Shown here in pieces: positions 16,314-24,918 of a DNA stretch of 64,000 nucleotides. Position 1 is the stretch's first letter. The number at the start of each line of letters is the position of its first letter. The stretch is from Kribbella monticola (GTDB lineage Bacteria; Actinomycetota; Actinomycetes; Propionibacteriales; Kribbellaceae). The DNA is taken from NCBI RefSeq assembly GCF_003261635.1, contig NZ_QFXK01000039.1, positions 310,001-374,000 of the forward strand, written 5' to 3'. The position numbers and the translations under genes were made by a program. The notes under the pieces are model-generated. The model was given only the letters and a program-made list of their open reading frames with translations. It ran no database searches and was not told where the DNA came from.

Positions 16314-16334
16314 AATCGTGCATGATGCATGATT
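16314..16334. promoter_or_regulatory. 21-bp palindromic operator, probable GntR site
   Basis: AATCGTGCAT (16314-16323), a central G, and ATGCATGATT (16325-16334) form an inverted repeat with 9 of 10 arm pairs matching. It lies in the gap between the divergent GntR gene (start 16410) and the UxaA operon (start 16281), where a regulator would control both. An FCD-type GntR dimer is the natural ligand. Confidence 0.75.
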
Positions 16335-16409
16335 ACAGTGCCACCCTGCCGAACAGAGCGGGCCGGGTCAAGGGCGCGACCAGTCCGTGGAGCGATCCTG
16401 GAGAATGCG

Positions 16410-17138
16410 ATGACGGAGACCGACCAGCACGTGGATCCCGGCGCAGCGCCTCTGCCAGGATCCGGTGCCGTGGAGCCGCAGGATCGCCGGCTGCTCCGGC
16501 GCCAGATGCTCGCCGACGACGTGTACGAGGCGATCAAGACGATGCTGATGGACCACACCATCCGCCCCGGTGCCCGCATCTCGATCGACGGGCTGGCTCG
16601 CGACTTCCAGGTCTCGTCGACTCCGGTGCGTGAGGCGCTCGCTCGGCTGGAGTCCGAGGGACTCGCCGACAAGGAACCGCTGAAGGGGTATCGCGCGACA
16701 CCGTTGCTCACGCTGGAGGAGTTCGACGACCTGTACCGGTTCCGGCAACTGCTCGAGCCGTGGGCCGCGCGCCGGGCCGCCGAGCGCATCGACGACGCAG
16801 GCCGGGCCCGGCTCCGCGCCGAACTCTCGACCGCGGTCGAGCCGACGGCGGTCGACTACGCGGGGTACAAGTCGCTCACCGCGCACGACAACCGCTTCCA
16901 CACACTGATCGCGAGTCTCTCCGGCAGCGACCAGGTCCGCCTCGCCTTCGAGCGAACCCACTGCCACCTGCACATCTTCCGCCTCCACTACGACCGCGAC
17001 ACCGGCCCCGAAGTCCTCGTCGAACACCGCCAGATCGTCGAAGCCATCACCACCGGCACCCCCACCGCCGCCGAAGCCGCCATGCACCACCACCTGGAAA
17101 ACTCCATGACCCACCGACTCCGAAAAATCTACGAATAG
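16410..17138 (+). CDS. GntR-family transcriptional regulator (FCD subfamily)
   Basis: 242 aa. The N-terminal winged helix is at about 30-95 (ADDVYEAIKTMLMDHTIRPGARISIDGLARDFQVSSTPVREALARLESEGL, the GntR signature). The C-terminal all-helical FCD domain has the metal-binding pattern: D in YKSLTAHDNRFH, H in FHTLI, then H in HRQIVEAI and MHHHLENSM. Such proteins release DNA when a sugar acid or hydroxy acid binds. ATG 16410 follows GGAG with 6-nt spacing; ATG 16329 upstream would overlap the operator. It is divergent from the sugar-acid operon and almost certainly represses it. Confidence 0.9.
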   Translation: MTETDQHVDPGAAPLPGSGAVEPQDRRLLRRQMLADDVYEAIKTMLMDHTIRPGARISIDGLARDFQVSSTPVREALARLESEGLADKEPLKGYRATPLLTLEEFDDLYRFRQLLEPWAARRAAERIDDAGRARLRAELSTAVEPTAVDYAGYKSLTAHDNRFHTLIASLSGSDQVRLAFERTHCHLHIFRLHYDRDTGPEVLVEHRQIVEAITTGTPTAAEAAMHHHLENSMTHRLRKIYE

Positions 17139-17291
17139 CCCATCAAGTCGAAGCTGCCATCGGCGTGCCGGTCAGGTAGCGATGGACCTTCTCGCGGTTG
17201 TCGGTGATGGACTGAATGGCGTCGCCCCGTTAGGTGCGGGACGGTGAGCGGCGCTGTTTGAGGGCGCCTAGCAGCCAGTCAGCCGAAGGCC
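17139..17291. other. intergenic stretch with a short coding-like remnant
   Basis: No gene start is supported. On the minus strand 17143-17226 reads as about 25 codons ending MAAST-stop with 'REKVHRYLTGTPM', which recalls the RYLTGTPM motif of the UxaA-like protein. It is preceded by an in-frame stop, so at most a gene fragment. Confidence 0.2.
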
Positions 17292-17337
17292 GGTGAAGAC
17301 GACTACCTGAAGCTTTCCGCGGGTAGTCGTCGTCACC
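17292..17337. terminator. 16-bp hairpin between convergent genes
   Basis: GGTGAAGACGACTACC (17292-17307) and GGTAGTCGTCGTCACC (17322-17337) pair at 15 of 16 positions around a 14-nt loop. It lies between the GntR gene and the convergent NAGPA gene, whose stop follows at 17341, so it is a likely bidirectional U-less terminator. Confidence 0.7.
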
Positions 17338-17340
17338 GTG

Positions 17341-19014
17341 TCAGCGGGTTGGGGTGATGACGAGGGCGTCTCCTACCGGGCGTTCGCCCGTGGCGTCGGA
17401 GGGGGAGTTGAGGACGTTGCCGTTGGCAACCATGGTGGTGGAGCCGCCGCCGTCGAGGTTGATGGCGTTGCGGAGGCCGAAGGACTTGGCGACGGCGGCT
17501 GTTTCGGCGATGCCGAGGCCGAGGCTGGTCTCCGAGCGGCCGTCGGCGGTGATGATGACGGTACGGCCGAAGGCGTCCACGCCGGCGAAGGTGCGCGGGT
17601 TCCGCTTGTGGACCCAGCCGTAGTAGAAGCTCGGGTTGTCGGCGGGCGCCATGCCGTCGGCGGCCGGAGTCGCGTGCAGTTGACCGTCGCGGACCAGTTC
17701 GGGACCGCCGTTGACGATGGTCGTGTGCGGCGAGAGGCGTACGTCGTGCCCGCGAGCATCGGTCAGCGCGGCACGGATCACCAAGCGCTTGCCGACCTTT
17801 GCAGCACCCAAGAGCAGCGGTACCTGGTTACCGGTCGCCTGAACCGTCCGGCCGCCTTCGGGGATCGCGCCCCCACGCGTCGTCGTACGGATTGCTGTCA
17901 CCACGCCATGCCGATCAACCACAACCTCTGCGCCCGGTCCGCTCGGCGTCGAGGCCGCGTACGCCGAATCGAAGGCGATCAGCTCGTCCGGGTCCGTGCA
18001 GGTCACGTCGTGCAAGGGTTTCGAGGTCGGCAGGTCGTCGGTCGTGCCACCGCAGTTGCGGATCAGCCCCGGCACCCGGTCCAGCCCGTCGAGCGGAAGT
18101 GGCCGCCCGATCCCCCGGACGTCGCCGTGCCAGCGGAAGCGCTCGACCGCAGTACCGCGGGCGTTGTCGTGGATCACCAGTGCGGGACGTCCTGCGGTCG
18201 GCTCGCTGACCAGGCGCCCGTCGTACACACCGACGCCGGCCGGGTCACCGGGCGCACCCGCCTTCGGGTCCAGGACGAAGAAGCCGGCGTTGGTCGCGGC
18301 GGTCGCGCCGGTGAGAGCGGCCAGTGTGCTGGTGGTCTCGCGCGCCTCGATGTCGATCCCGTACGACGCGTCGAGGCCGCCGCGGAACTTCTTCGGGTCG
18401 ATGGTGAGCACCTGGACGTGCCAGGGACCGGTGGATCCGCTGACATCGTCCGGCTCGCCGTCCCAGCCGGTGAAGATGCTGGACCCGCCGAGCCCGGCGG
18501 CGACGACCTTCGCCCGCAGCACCTCGGCCTCGGCCTTCGTCGCGAACGAGCCGAGCCGCACCCGGTACCCCAAGAGGTTGCCACCCGCGTCGGCAAGTCG
18601 AGGCGTCGGAACGTCCTCCACCCGCGGCTCCAGCCCGGCGGCTCGCAGTCGCGCGGCGGCCGCCTCTGCCGTCGCCTGATCGGAGATCGCAGTGGCCGGG
18701 GCGTCCGGATCAGGGGAACTGGACGGGATCGCCACCTCGACGGTCCAGACGGACTTCGGGTCCGCCTGACCGCGCACGATCGTCGTCAGCGTGACACCGG
18801 GCTGCAACACCCGGCTGTCCCTGGTCTCGGGCAAGCCGGCAGGACCGAGCGGCAGCCTCGCTTGACCGACCGACGCCACCACGCCGGCCGGTGATCCGGC
18901 GGGCGGCTGAGCAGACGCAGTACCGGCAAGGGCTGAGCCGATGGCGAGCGACGTGGACAACGCGACGCCGGCCGCCAGTCGGCGGCGGGAGCGGACAGCT
19001 GGGCGGGAAGTCAT
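17341..19014 (-). CDS. secreted SPOR-domain phosphodiester glycosidase (NAGPA family)
   Basis: 557 aa. Sec signal peptide at 1 to about 36 (RSRRRLAAGVALSTSLAIGSALAGTASA). A SPOR-like domain spans about 88-175, with the typical YRVRLGSFATKAEAEVLRAKV half-repeat, which in other proteins binds denuded peptidoglycan glycan. The C-terminal PF09992 NAGPA domain (about 215-557) shows AATNAGFF, the GVYDGRLVSEP turn and NLDGGGSTTMV close to the end. These enzymes hydrolyse sugar-1-phosphodiester or related bonds, so it may act on cell-wall or teichoic-type polymers. It is a monocistronic minus-strand gene. Confidence 0.88.
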   Translation of the reverse strand: MTSRPAVRSRRRLAAGVALSTSLAIGSALAGTASAQPPAGSPAGVVASVGQARLPLGPAGLPETRDSRVLQPGVTLTTIVRGQADPKSVWTVEVAIPSSSPDPDAPATAISDQATAEAAAARLRAAGLEPRVEDVPTPRLADAGGNLLGYRVRLGSFATKAEAEVLRAKVVAAGLGGSSIFTGWDGEPDDVSGSTGPWHVQVLTIDPKKFRGGLDASYGIDIEARETTSTLAALTGATAATNAGFFVLDPKAGAPGDPAGVGVYDGRLVSEPTAGRPALVIHDNARGTAVERFRWHGDVRGIGRPLPLDGLDRVPGLIRNCGGTTDDLPTSKPLHDVTCTDPDELIAFDSAYAASTPSGPGAEVVVDRHGVVTAIRTTTRGGAIPEGGRTVQATGNQVPLLLGAAKVGKRLVIRAALTDARGHDVRLSPHTTIVNGGPELVRDGQLHATPAADGMAPADNPSFYYGWVHKRNPRTFAGVDAFGRTVIITADGRSETSLGLGIAETAAVAKSFGLRNAINLDGGGSTTMVANGNVLNSPSDATGERPVGDALVITPTR

Positions 19015-19079
19015 ACGTCCTTCCTATGTCAGCCGCCAACCACCCGCAAGGCCCTCGCAGTGAACTGGCAACGACCTGA

Positions 19080-19871
19080 TCAGGAACTGAAGAGAGGATC
19101 CAGCGCGGCGAGCAGCTCATCGGCCGTCACCCGCCCCTCCCCCTCGAACTCGCCGACCTCGACTCCGACGATCTCGTGCTGCGCGGCGGCTTCGGCACAG
19201 GCGTGGAGATCTTCCAGGGACAGGCCGGCAGGCACCTGGTAGTCGGTCTGGACCAGGCCGGGCTCGAGGACGTCGCAGTCGAGGTGGAAGTAGACCGGCC
19301 GGCCGGCAAGAACGGCGGCCAGCCGATCGCCGAGATCAGGCCCGGCCTCGATCAGCTCGATCCGCCCCGAGCGGATGTGCTCCGCCTCGGCCGGGTCGAG
19401 ATCACGGGCACCCACCAGCACCGCGTGCCCGACACCGGCACCAAGACCTGAATCCCACCAGCCGAGCGGCCCCGACAGCGCCATCCCGCCGAGGAACCCG
19501 GTGGTGGTGTCAGCAGGAACGTTGATGTCGCCGTGCGCATCGAGCCAGACGACGACCGCATCCGGTCGATGCCGGGCGACGACCGGTTGAGTCGCAAGGG
19601 CCACTGCGCACCGGGTGATGGCCGACACCGGTACCAGCCCGTCGGTCATCACCGCGTCGATCCGGGCAGCCAGCTCGCCCAGTGGTCCACGGGCTCGCTC
19701 GAGCTCGAGCTCCCACGACTGTGGATCACTGGGCACCGGCGTACCGATCACTGTCGGCTCGACGCCTAGTCGTCTCGCCATCGCCTCGCCGACGACCCGG
19801 GCCGCCGCCATGGCCCGGTCGTTGTGGTCACCAGCCGGACCGATGTACGTCGTAAGCCCTGTCGAAGTCAT
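19080..19871 (-). CDS. arginase/agmatinase-fold protein, possibly lacking one metal ligand
   Basis: 263 aa ureohydrolase-fold protein. Two of the three manganese blocks are clear: VVWLDAHGDIN (D-A-H-x-D) and YFHLDCDVLEPGLV. The usual upstream GGDHS block is not evident; the corresponding segment reads GLVPVSAITRCAVAL. The protein may therefore hydrolyse a different guanidino or amide substrate, or bind one metal only. ATG 19871 is chosen by convention; GTG 19877 is two codons earlier. It begins 9 nt after the oxidoreductase gene, hence the same transcript. True arginases are about 300 aa. Confidence 0.7.
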   Translation of the reverse strand: MTSTGLTTYIGPAGDHNDRAMAAARVVGEAMARRLGVEPTVIGTPVPSDPQSWELELERARGPLGELAARIDAVMTDGLVPVSAITRCAVALATQPVVARHRPDAVVVWLDAHGDINVPADTTTGFLGGMALSGPLGWWDSGLGAGVGHAVLVGARDLDPAEAEHIRSGRIELIEAGPDLGDRLAAVLAGRPVYFHLDCDVLEPGLVQTDYQVPAGLSLEDLHACAEAAAQHEIVGVEVGEFEGEGRVTADELLAALDPLFSS

Positions 19872-19880
19872 GCGCACAGG

Positions 19881-21077
19881 TTAGGAGGGGGCGTCGCCGT
19901 GGTCGGGGATCTCCAGCTGTACGCCGCCTTGCAGGGCGGACTGGTGGGCGACGATCCCGGGGAGCGTGTAGCGGGCCGCGACCCAGGCGTTGACCGGCGG
20001 CAGGGTCTTGTCGGCGATCGCGCGGACGAAGTCGTCGGCGAGGAAGTGGTGCGAACCCTCGTGGCCGTTGTGCATTCCTTCGTACTCCGCAGGCAGGCGG
20101 CTGCGGTCGTGCACGGGCGACAGGCCCGAGCGGAAGGCGTCGCGCAGGGCCGGGTCGACATTCGCGAGGTCGGCGTCGTCCAGCGAGCTGCTGGGCTTCG
20201 TCTCCATCAGCGCGCTGATGTCCTCGACGCCCTCCTTGGTCTGCCACACGGTGGTCGTGGCGAGCTGCTCGAAGCTGCCCTCGGTGCCGAAGACGCGCAA
20301 CCGGGACTCACGCAGGTGCGACGGGTAGCCGACGCGGCGCATCTCGTTGGTCCGCATGATGCCGCCGTCGGCGAGTTTGAACAGCGCGGTCGCGTTGCTG
20401 AAGTCGTTGTCGAACTGGCTGATCTCCTTGTCGAACACGCCGTCGCCGCGGTCGTCCTTCACACCGATACAGGACACGTGCGTGGCGTGCTGCCCGGTGA
20501 CGGACAGAACGTTGCCGACGGCATGCGTCGGGTACAGCATGGGCGGGAACGACGCGGTCTTCTTCCAGTCCTCGCCGCCGGAGTACTGGTAGGCGGCGTA
20601 GAAGCCGAGATCCATGTCGTGGACGTAGTCGCCCTCGCAGTAGAAGACCCGGCCGAACTCGCCCTTGGCGAGCTTGTCGCGGCAGTACACCGAGGACGGG
20701 TAGTAGTAGCTCGTCTCGCCCATCATGTAGGTCAGGCCGGTCTCCTTGACCAGCTCGATGATGCGGGCGATCTGGTCGGCCTCGATCGCCATCGGCACGG
20801 TCGAGTACACGTGCTTGCCGGCTTCCAGCGCGCGGATCGCCATCTCGCCGTGGAACCAGCGCTGGGTGAAGATCGCGACCGCGTCGACGTCCGACTCGAG
20901 CATCTCCTCGAACGACTGGTAGGTGACCGCGATGCCTTGCTGGGCTGCCATCTCGGCGGTCCGATCCGGCAGCACGTCGGTCAGCCTGACCGACGAGACG
21001 TCCGGGTGAGCGGTCCACAACCGCAGGAACGAAGGGGCGAACTGGCCGGCGCCGACCACACCGATGCTGAGACTCAT
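19881..21077 (-). CDS. Gfo/Idh/MocA-family oxidoreductase
   Basis: 398 aa. The N-terminal Rossmann fold starts SIGVVGAGQFAPSFLRLW; the C-terminal alpha/beta domain carries YPTHAVGNVLSVTG, where the family usually has the DxxxH-type catalytic site. The classic EKP tripeptide after GKHV is replaced by YSTVPMA, so the usual lysine is missing. It likely oxidises or reduces a sugar or cyclitol with NAD(P). ATG 21077 is preceded by an AT-rich 63-nt gap, which may hold its own promoter. It is next to the ABC transporter/GDPD operon and an inositol-phosphatase-like gene, in keeping with polyol metabolism. Confidence 0.85.
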   Translation of the reverse strand: MSLSIGVVGAGQFAPSFLRLWTAHPDVSSVRLTDVLPDRTAEMAAQQGIAVTYQSFEEMLESDVDAVAIFTQRWFHGEMAIRALEAGKHVYSTVPMAIEADQIARIIELVKETGLTYMMGETSYYYPSSVYCRDKLAKGEFGRVFYCEGDYVHDMDLGFYAAYQYSGGEDWKKTASFPPMLYPTHAVGNVLSVTGQHATHVSCIGVKDDRGDGVFDKEISQFDNDFSNATALFKLADGGIMRTNEMRRVGYPSHLRESRLRVFGTEGSFEQLATTTVWQTKEGVEDISALMETKPSSSLDDADLANVDPALRDAFRSGLSPVHDRSRLPAEYEGMHNGHEGSHHFLADDFVRAIADKTLPPVNAWVAARYTLPGIVAHQSALQGGVQLEIPDHGDAPS

Positions 21078-21140
21078 ACCGCAAGGCAATCACACATTTG
21101 TCGTCTATGTAAGAACAGTTTTGCACATCAAGACGGAGGG

Positions 21141-21824
21141 CTAGGTGTGGGTGGGAGCCAACAGACGGTCGGGATGGTCTGTGGTTATTCCGTCCACGCC
21201 CAAGGCGATGGCGCGAGTGAGCGTGTCGGGGTCGGGGACGGGCCAGGCGGTGACGGTCAGGCCGTGGGCGTGCAGGGTGGCTACGCCTTCGGGGGTGAGG
21301 CCCTTGATGCCGCAGAGGGCGGTGGTGGCCTGGGCGTCCTGGCAGAGGGTGATGACGTCGGGGATGGGTGGAGTGCGGCCGAGGATGAGGCCCGTGTCGG
21401 CGGTGGGGCGCAGACGGCGTACGGCGAGTAGGACCTCCGACTGCGACGAGGTGATCAGGGTGCGGGCGGCCAGGTCCGGGTCGGCTTCGAGCGACTCGAC
21501 CAGGAGAGGAACCGCGGCAGCCGCCTTGATCTCCGCCTGGAAACGGATCGGTACCGCGGCGACCGTCTCGGCCCAAGTGGGAATCACCTCGCCGAGGCCC
21601 GCATCCAGTGCACGCAGCTGAGCAAGGGTGAGCTCCTCGACCGCGCCGGTGCCGTCGGTCGTGCGGTTGACGGTGGCGTCGTGGATCACCACCAGTTCGC
21701 CGTCCGCGCTGACCCGCAGGTCGAGCTCGACCTCGTCGCAGCCGTCGGCGGCCGCGCGACGGAAGGATCGCAGCGTGTTCTCCGGTTCGGTTCCGAGCGC
21801 GCCGCGATGGCCGGTGATGATCAA
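21141..21824 (-). CDS. glycerophosphodiester phosphodiesterase
   Basis: 227 aa GDPD TIM barrel that hydrolyses glycerophosphodiesters to sn-glycerol-3-phosphate and an alcohol. The start LIITGHRGALGTEPENTLRSF contains the HRG and PENT catalytic motif; EVELDLRVSADGELVVIHDATVNRTTDGTG supplies the E-x-D metal ligands and HD. A TTG start at 21824 overlaps the transporter binding-protein stop (TTGA), with GAGAAGG as ribosome binding site; no better start exists. The position after a UgpB-like protein parallels ugpQ in Ugp operons. It is cytosolic because no signal peptide is seen. Confidence 0.92.
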   Translation of the reverse strand: MIITGHRGALGTEPENTLRSFRRAAADGCDEVELDLRVSADGELVVIHDATVNRTTDGTGAVEELTLAQLRALDAGLGEVIPTWAETVAAVPIRFQAEIKAAAAVPLLVESLEADPDLAARTLITSSQSEVLLAVRRLRPTADTGLILGRTPPIPDVITLCQDAQATTALCGIKGLTPEGVATLHAHGLTVTAWPVPDPDTLTRAIALGVDGITTDHPDRLLAPTHT

Positions 21825-23137
21825 AGCACCTTCTCCTCGTACTGGCGCCGGACCTCGTCGCCGATCGCCTCGAGCCGCCGCGCGACCGCGCCGAACACCT
21901 TGCGCGGCGACGCGTTGTCGGCGTAGATCTGCTGCAACCCCGTGTAGATGGCCACATTGGAGTTCCGCCCGAAGAGCCGGATCGCGTCCTGCTTGCGGGC
22001 GTTCGTCAGTTGCGCGATCGCGACCCCGTAGTTGGGTTCGTCCGCGATCAGCTTCTTCAGCGCCGGATCCTCGCGCGCCTTGTCGACCACCGGCAGATAC
22101 CCGGTCTGGGTCGTCCACCAGGCCGAGTTCTCCGGCCGCGCGAGGAAGGCGAGGAACGCGGCCGCCGCCTGCTTGCGTTCAGCAGAAGCGTTCCGCAGCA
22201 TCCCGATTCCACCGCCACCAGTGGCGATCCCGGCCGCCACCTCCGACGGCACGAACCCGGCGCCGACCTTGAACTTCGCCTTGCTCATCGCGCTTTTCAG
22301 TCCACCGGTCGAGTCCTGCACCATCGCGACCAGCCCGTTCGCGAAGTCCGTCATCGCGCTGTTCGCCATGTAGGCGAAGCCGTCGTCGTGCACCATCCGC
22401 CGCTGCCACTCCCCGGCCGCGACCGCACCGTCCTGATCGATCGTCACGTCGAGCCCGTTCGAGTACGCCCCGCCGAACTGCCACACATTCCCCTGGAACT
22501 GCCAGTCGCCGTCGACCTTCGCCAACGCAAGACTCCGCAACGACCGCCCACCGGACTGAACGCGAGCCAGCGACGGCCCCCAGGACCGCAACTCGCTCCA
22601 GGTCCGTGGCGCCCGATCCGGCAGCCCGGCTTTGGCGAAAGCATCCCGGTTGAAGTACAGAATCGGCGTCGACCGCGCGAACGGCACACACCAACTCTGC
22701 CCCTTCACCACATACTCACCGAACAGCTTCTGCTGATAGACAGCCGGCCCGAAACCGTCGGTGAAGTACCCGTTCAACGGCTCCAGCGCGTCGTTCAAGT
22801 AGAACCGCTCCCAGGTGACATCCGACAGTACTGCGATGTCGGGCGCCTGCCGCGCGATCAACGAGGCAGCCACCTTCTGAGCGACGTCGTCATAACTGCC
22901 CTGGAACTGCGCCTCGACATACACGTCCTGCTGCGACTCGTTGAACTTGGCAACGAGCTTGTCGACTGCCTTCCCGTTCGCCCCGCCGTACGACGACCAG
23001 AAGACGACCCTGGTCCGCCCGGCGTACTGCTTCGGTACTGCGCCCGCCGGCTGCTCGTACTCCGCATCGACCGACCGGTACCCACACCCGGCCAGGGACC
23101 CAGCGGCGGCCAACCCCAAGAACGCGCGACGCCTCAT
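21821..23137 (-). CDS. ABC transporter substrate-binding lipoprotein, UgpB-like
   Basis: 438 aa family-1 solute-binding protein. The N terminus MRRRAFLGLAAAGSLAGCG is a lipoprotein signal with Cys about residue 18. The mature part has 'VVFWSSYGGANGKAVDKLVAKFNESQQDVYVEAQFQGSYDDVAQKVAASLIARQAPDIAVLSD', close to glycerol-3-phosphate binding proteins, and TWSEL and TGGGGIGML blocks. Neighbouring permeases and a GDPD gene support glycerol-3-phosphate or glycerophosphodiester uptake. The ATG overlaps the permease stop (ATGA). No ATPase gene is in the operon, so a shared MsiK-type ATPase is probable. Confidence 0.9.
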   Translation of the reverse strand: MRRRAFLGLAAAGSLAGCGYRSVDAEYEQPAGAVPKQYAGRTRVVFWSSYGGANGKAVDKLVAKFNESQQDVYVEAQFQGSYDDVAQKVAASLIARQAPDIAVLSDVTWERFYLNDALEPLNGYFTDGFGPAVYQQKLFGEYVVKGQSWCVPFARSTPILYFNRDAFAKAGLPDRAPRTWSELRSWGPSLARVQSGGRSLRSLALAKVDGDWQFQGNVWQFGGAYSNGLDVTIDQDGAVAAGEWQRRMVHDDGFAYMANSAMTDFANGLVAMVQDSTGGLKSAMSKAKFKVGAGFVPSEVAAGIATGGGGIGMLRNASAERKQAAAAFLAFLARPENSAWWTTQTGYLPVVDKAREDPALKKLIADEPNYGVAIAQLTNARKQDAIRLFGRNSNVAIYTGLQQIYADNASPRKVFGAVARRLEAIGDEVRRQYEEKVL

Positions 23138-23958
23138 CCTTTCAACGCTCCCTGAGTGATGCCCCCGACGATGTAGCGCTGCGCCACCAAGAAGATCAGT
23201 AGCATCGGCGCGAGAACCAGCAACGTGCCGGCCATGATCGTGCCCCAGTTGGCCAACCCCTCCTCGTCTTTGAGGATCAGCAGACCGACCGGCAACGTCC
23301 GCATGTCGGCGGTGTTGGTGACGATCAACGGCCAGACGAAGTTGTTCCACTCCTCCACCGCCGTGATCACGACAACCGTGATCAGCATCGGCTGCGACAT
23401 CGGCAGCACCACTCGCCACAGCGTCCGCAGATGACCCGCTCCGTCGACGGCGGCCGCATCCGTCACCTCCGACGGCAAGGTCAGGAAGTGCTGGCGCATC
23501 AGGAAGGTGGCGAACGCCGACCCGATCCCGGGCACGATCAACCCGGCGTACGTGTTGATCCAGCCGAGCGACGCGACGGTCAGGTAGTTCGGCAGCAACG
23601 TGACGTGTCCCGGCACCATCATTGCCCCGAGCACCAAAGTAAACAGCACCTTCTTGAACGGGAACCTCAAGTAGGCAAAGGCGTACGCGGTCAGTACGGC
23701 GTTGGCCACCTTCGCCGCGGTACCGACGACTGTGATGATCGTGGAGTTCAGGAAGAATCGGTCGAACGGAGCCGCCTTCCAGGCCAGCGAGAAGTTCTCC
23801 CAGGTCAGGTCGTGCGGCCACCAGGCCGGTGGCCACTGGTAGATGTCGGCCGGCTGCTTCAGCGCCGTACTGATCAACCAGTACAGCGGAGCCAGGAAGA
23901 TCGCGGCGACGCCGACCAGTACGACGTACTGCAGCGGCCTCGTGCCCAAGCGGCTCAT
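23134..23958 (-). CDS. ABC transporter permease, UgpE-like
   Basis: 274 aa inner-membrane permease of the carbohydrate/glycerol-3-phosphate type with about six membrane segments. The first is YVVLVGVAAIFLAPLYWLIS. The EAA loop for ATPase contact is at about 180-200 (EVTDAAAVDGAGHLRTLWRVVLPMSQPMLIT). It pairs with the upstream permease; both stop/start junctions are ATGA overlaps, giving translational coupling. Confidence 0.92.
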   Translation of the reverse strand: MSRLGTRPLQYVVLVGVAAIFLAPLYWLISTALKQPADIYQWPPAWWPHDLTWENFSLAWKAAPFDRFFLNSTIITVVGTAAKVANAVLTAYAFAYLRFPFKKVLFTLVLGAMMVPGHVTLLPNYLTVASLGWINTYAGLIVPGIGSAFATFLMRQHFLTLPSEVTDAAAVDGAGHLRTLWRVVLPMSQPMLITVVVITAVEEWNNFVWPLIVTNTADMRTLPVGLLILKDEEGLANWGTIMAGTLLVLAPMLLIFLVAQRYIVGGITQGALKG

Positions 23959-24908
23959 TTGTAGTGCACCCGCCTCTCCATCACCCGGGCCTGGACGGCG
24001 GTGACGATCAGCAGGATGACGAACATGATGATCGACAGGGTCGCCGCGCGGCCGGCGTTGAACGCCTGGAAGCCTTCGTTGTAGATCGACCAGCTCAACG
24101 TGGTGGTGGCATCACCAGGGCCACCACCGGTCATCACCGCGATCACGTCGAAGGCCTGGAACGTGCCGATCACCGTGGTGATCAGCAGGAAGAACGTGAT
24201 CGGCGCGAGCAGCGGCAACTTGATCCGCCGGAACCTGGTCCAGGTTCCCGCACCGTCGATCGCGGCCGCCTCGTCGAGTTCCTTCGGCAACCCCTGCAGG
24301 CCGGCCAGGTAGATCAGGGCCGTGAAGCCGACGTTCTTCCACAGGTACACGATCACCAGGCCGGGCAGTGCCCAGTCGGAGTTGTTCATCCAGTCCGGCG
24401 GTTCCGCGCCGAACGGCTCGATCAGCGCGCGCAGCAGTCCGTAGCCGGGATCGAAGATGAACAGCCAGATGGTCGCAACGGCGGCGCCGGAAAGGATGTG
24501 CGGCGCGAACGAGATCGTCCGCACGACACCGCGCCCCTTGAGCGGCTGGTTGAACAGCAACGCCAGCGCCAGCCCGATCACCAGGCTGCCGGCCACGATC
24601 AGCCCGGTGAAGACGAGCGTGATCCACAACGTCTTGTGGAAGGCGGGATCGGTGAGGATGTTGGCGTAGTTGGTCAACCCGACGAAGGTCGGGCGGGCCG
24701 CGATCATGTTCCAGTCGGTCAGGCTGAGAAACGCGTTGTAGAGGATCGGCCAGTACGCGAACACGGCGATCACCAGCAGGTTCGGTGCCACCAGCAAAGC
24801 GAACAGCCGGTACTCGCGGCGGCGGCGCCGACGCTGCTCCTGGTTGCCGCTGGCAACTTGTCGCCGTTCGTCCGGATGCGTCCGGACCGGTAGGTCGAGA
24901 GCGGTCAC
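23955..24908 (-). CDS. ABC transporter permease, UgpA-like
   Basis: 317 aa. A basic cytosolic N terminus (EQRRRRRREYR) precedes the first membrane segment LFALLVAPNLLVIAVFAYWPILY; the EAA motif is KELDEAAAIDGAGTWTRFRRIKLPLLAPITF. A GTG start at 24908 is chosen because GAGGAGG lies 5-11 nt upstream; a longer frame to 25016 lies inside the IMPase gene. It forms the heterodimeric importer with the next gene. Confidence 0.9.
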   Translation of the reverse strand: MTALDLPVRTHPDERRQVASGNQEQRRRRRREYRLFALLVAPNLLVIAVFAYWPILYNAFLSLTDWNMIAARPTFVGLTNYANILTDPAFHKTLWITLVFTGLIVAGSLVIGLALALLFNQPLKGRGVVRTISFAPHILSGAAVATIWLFIFDPGYGLLRALIEPFGAEPPDWMNNSDWALPGLVIVYLWKNVGFTALIYLAGLQGLPKELDEAAAIDGAGTWTRFRRIKLPLLAPITFFLLITTVIGTFQAFDVIAVMTGGGPGDATTTLSWSIYNEGFQAFNAGRAATLSIIMFVILLIVTAVQARVMERRVHYK

Positions 24909-24918
24909 GACAACCTCC

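Noticed and set aside
13579-16332. A 917-codon open frame on the plus strand opposite the UxaA-like gene
   Set aside because: High-GC third-position bias leaves antisense frames open. The minus-strand frame has clear domains and a ribosome binding site, while this one has no family motif.
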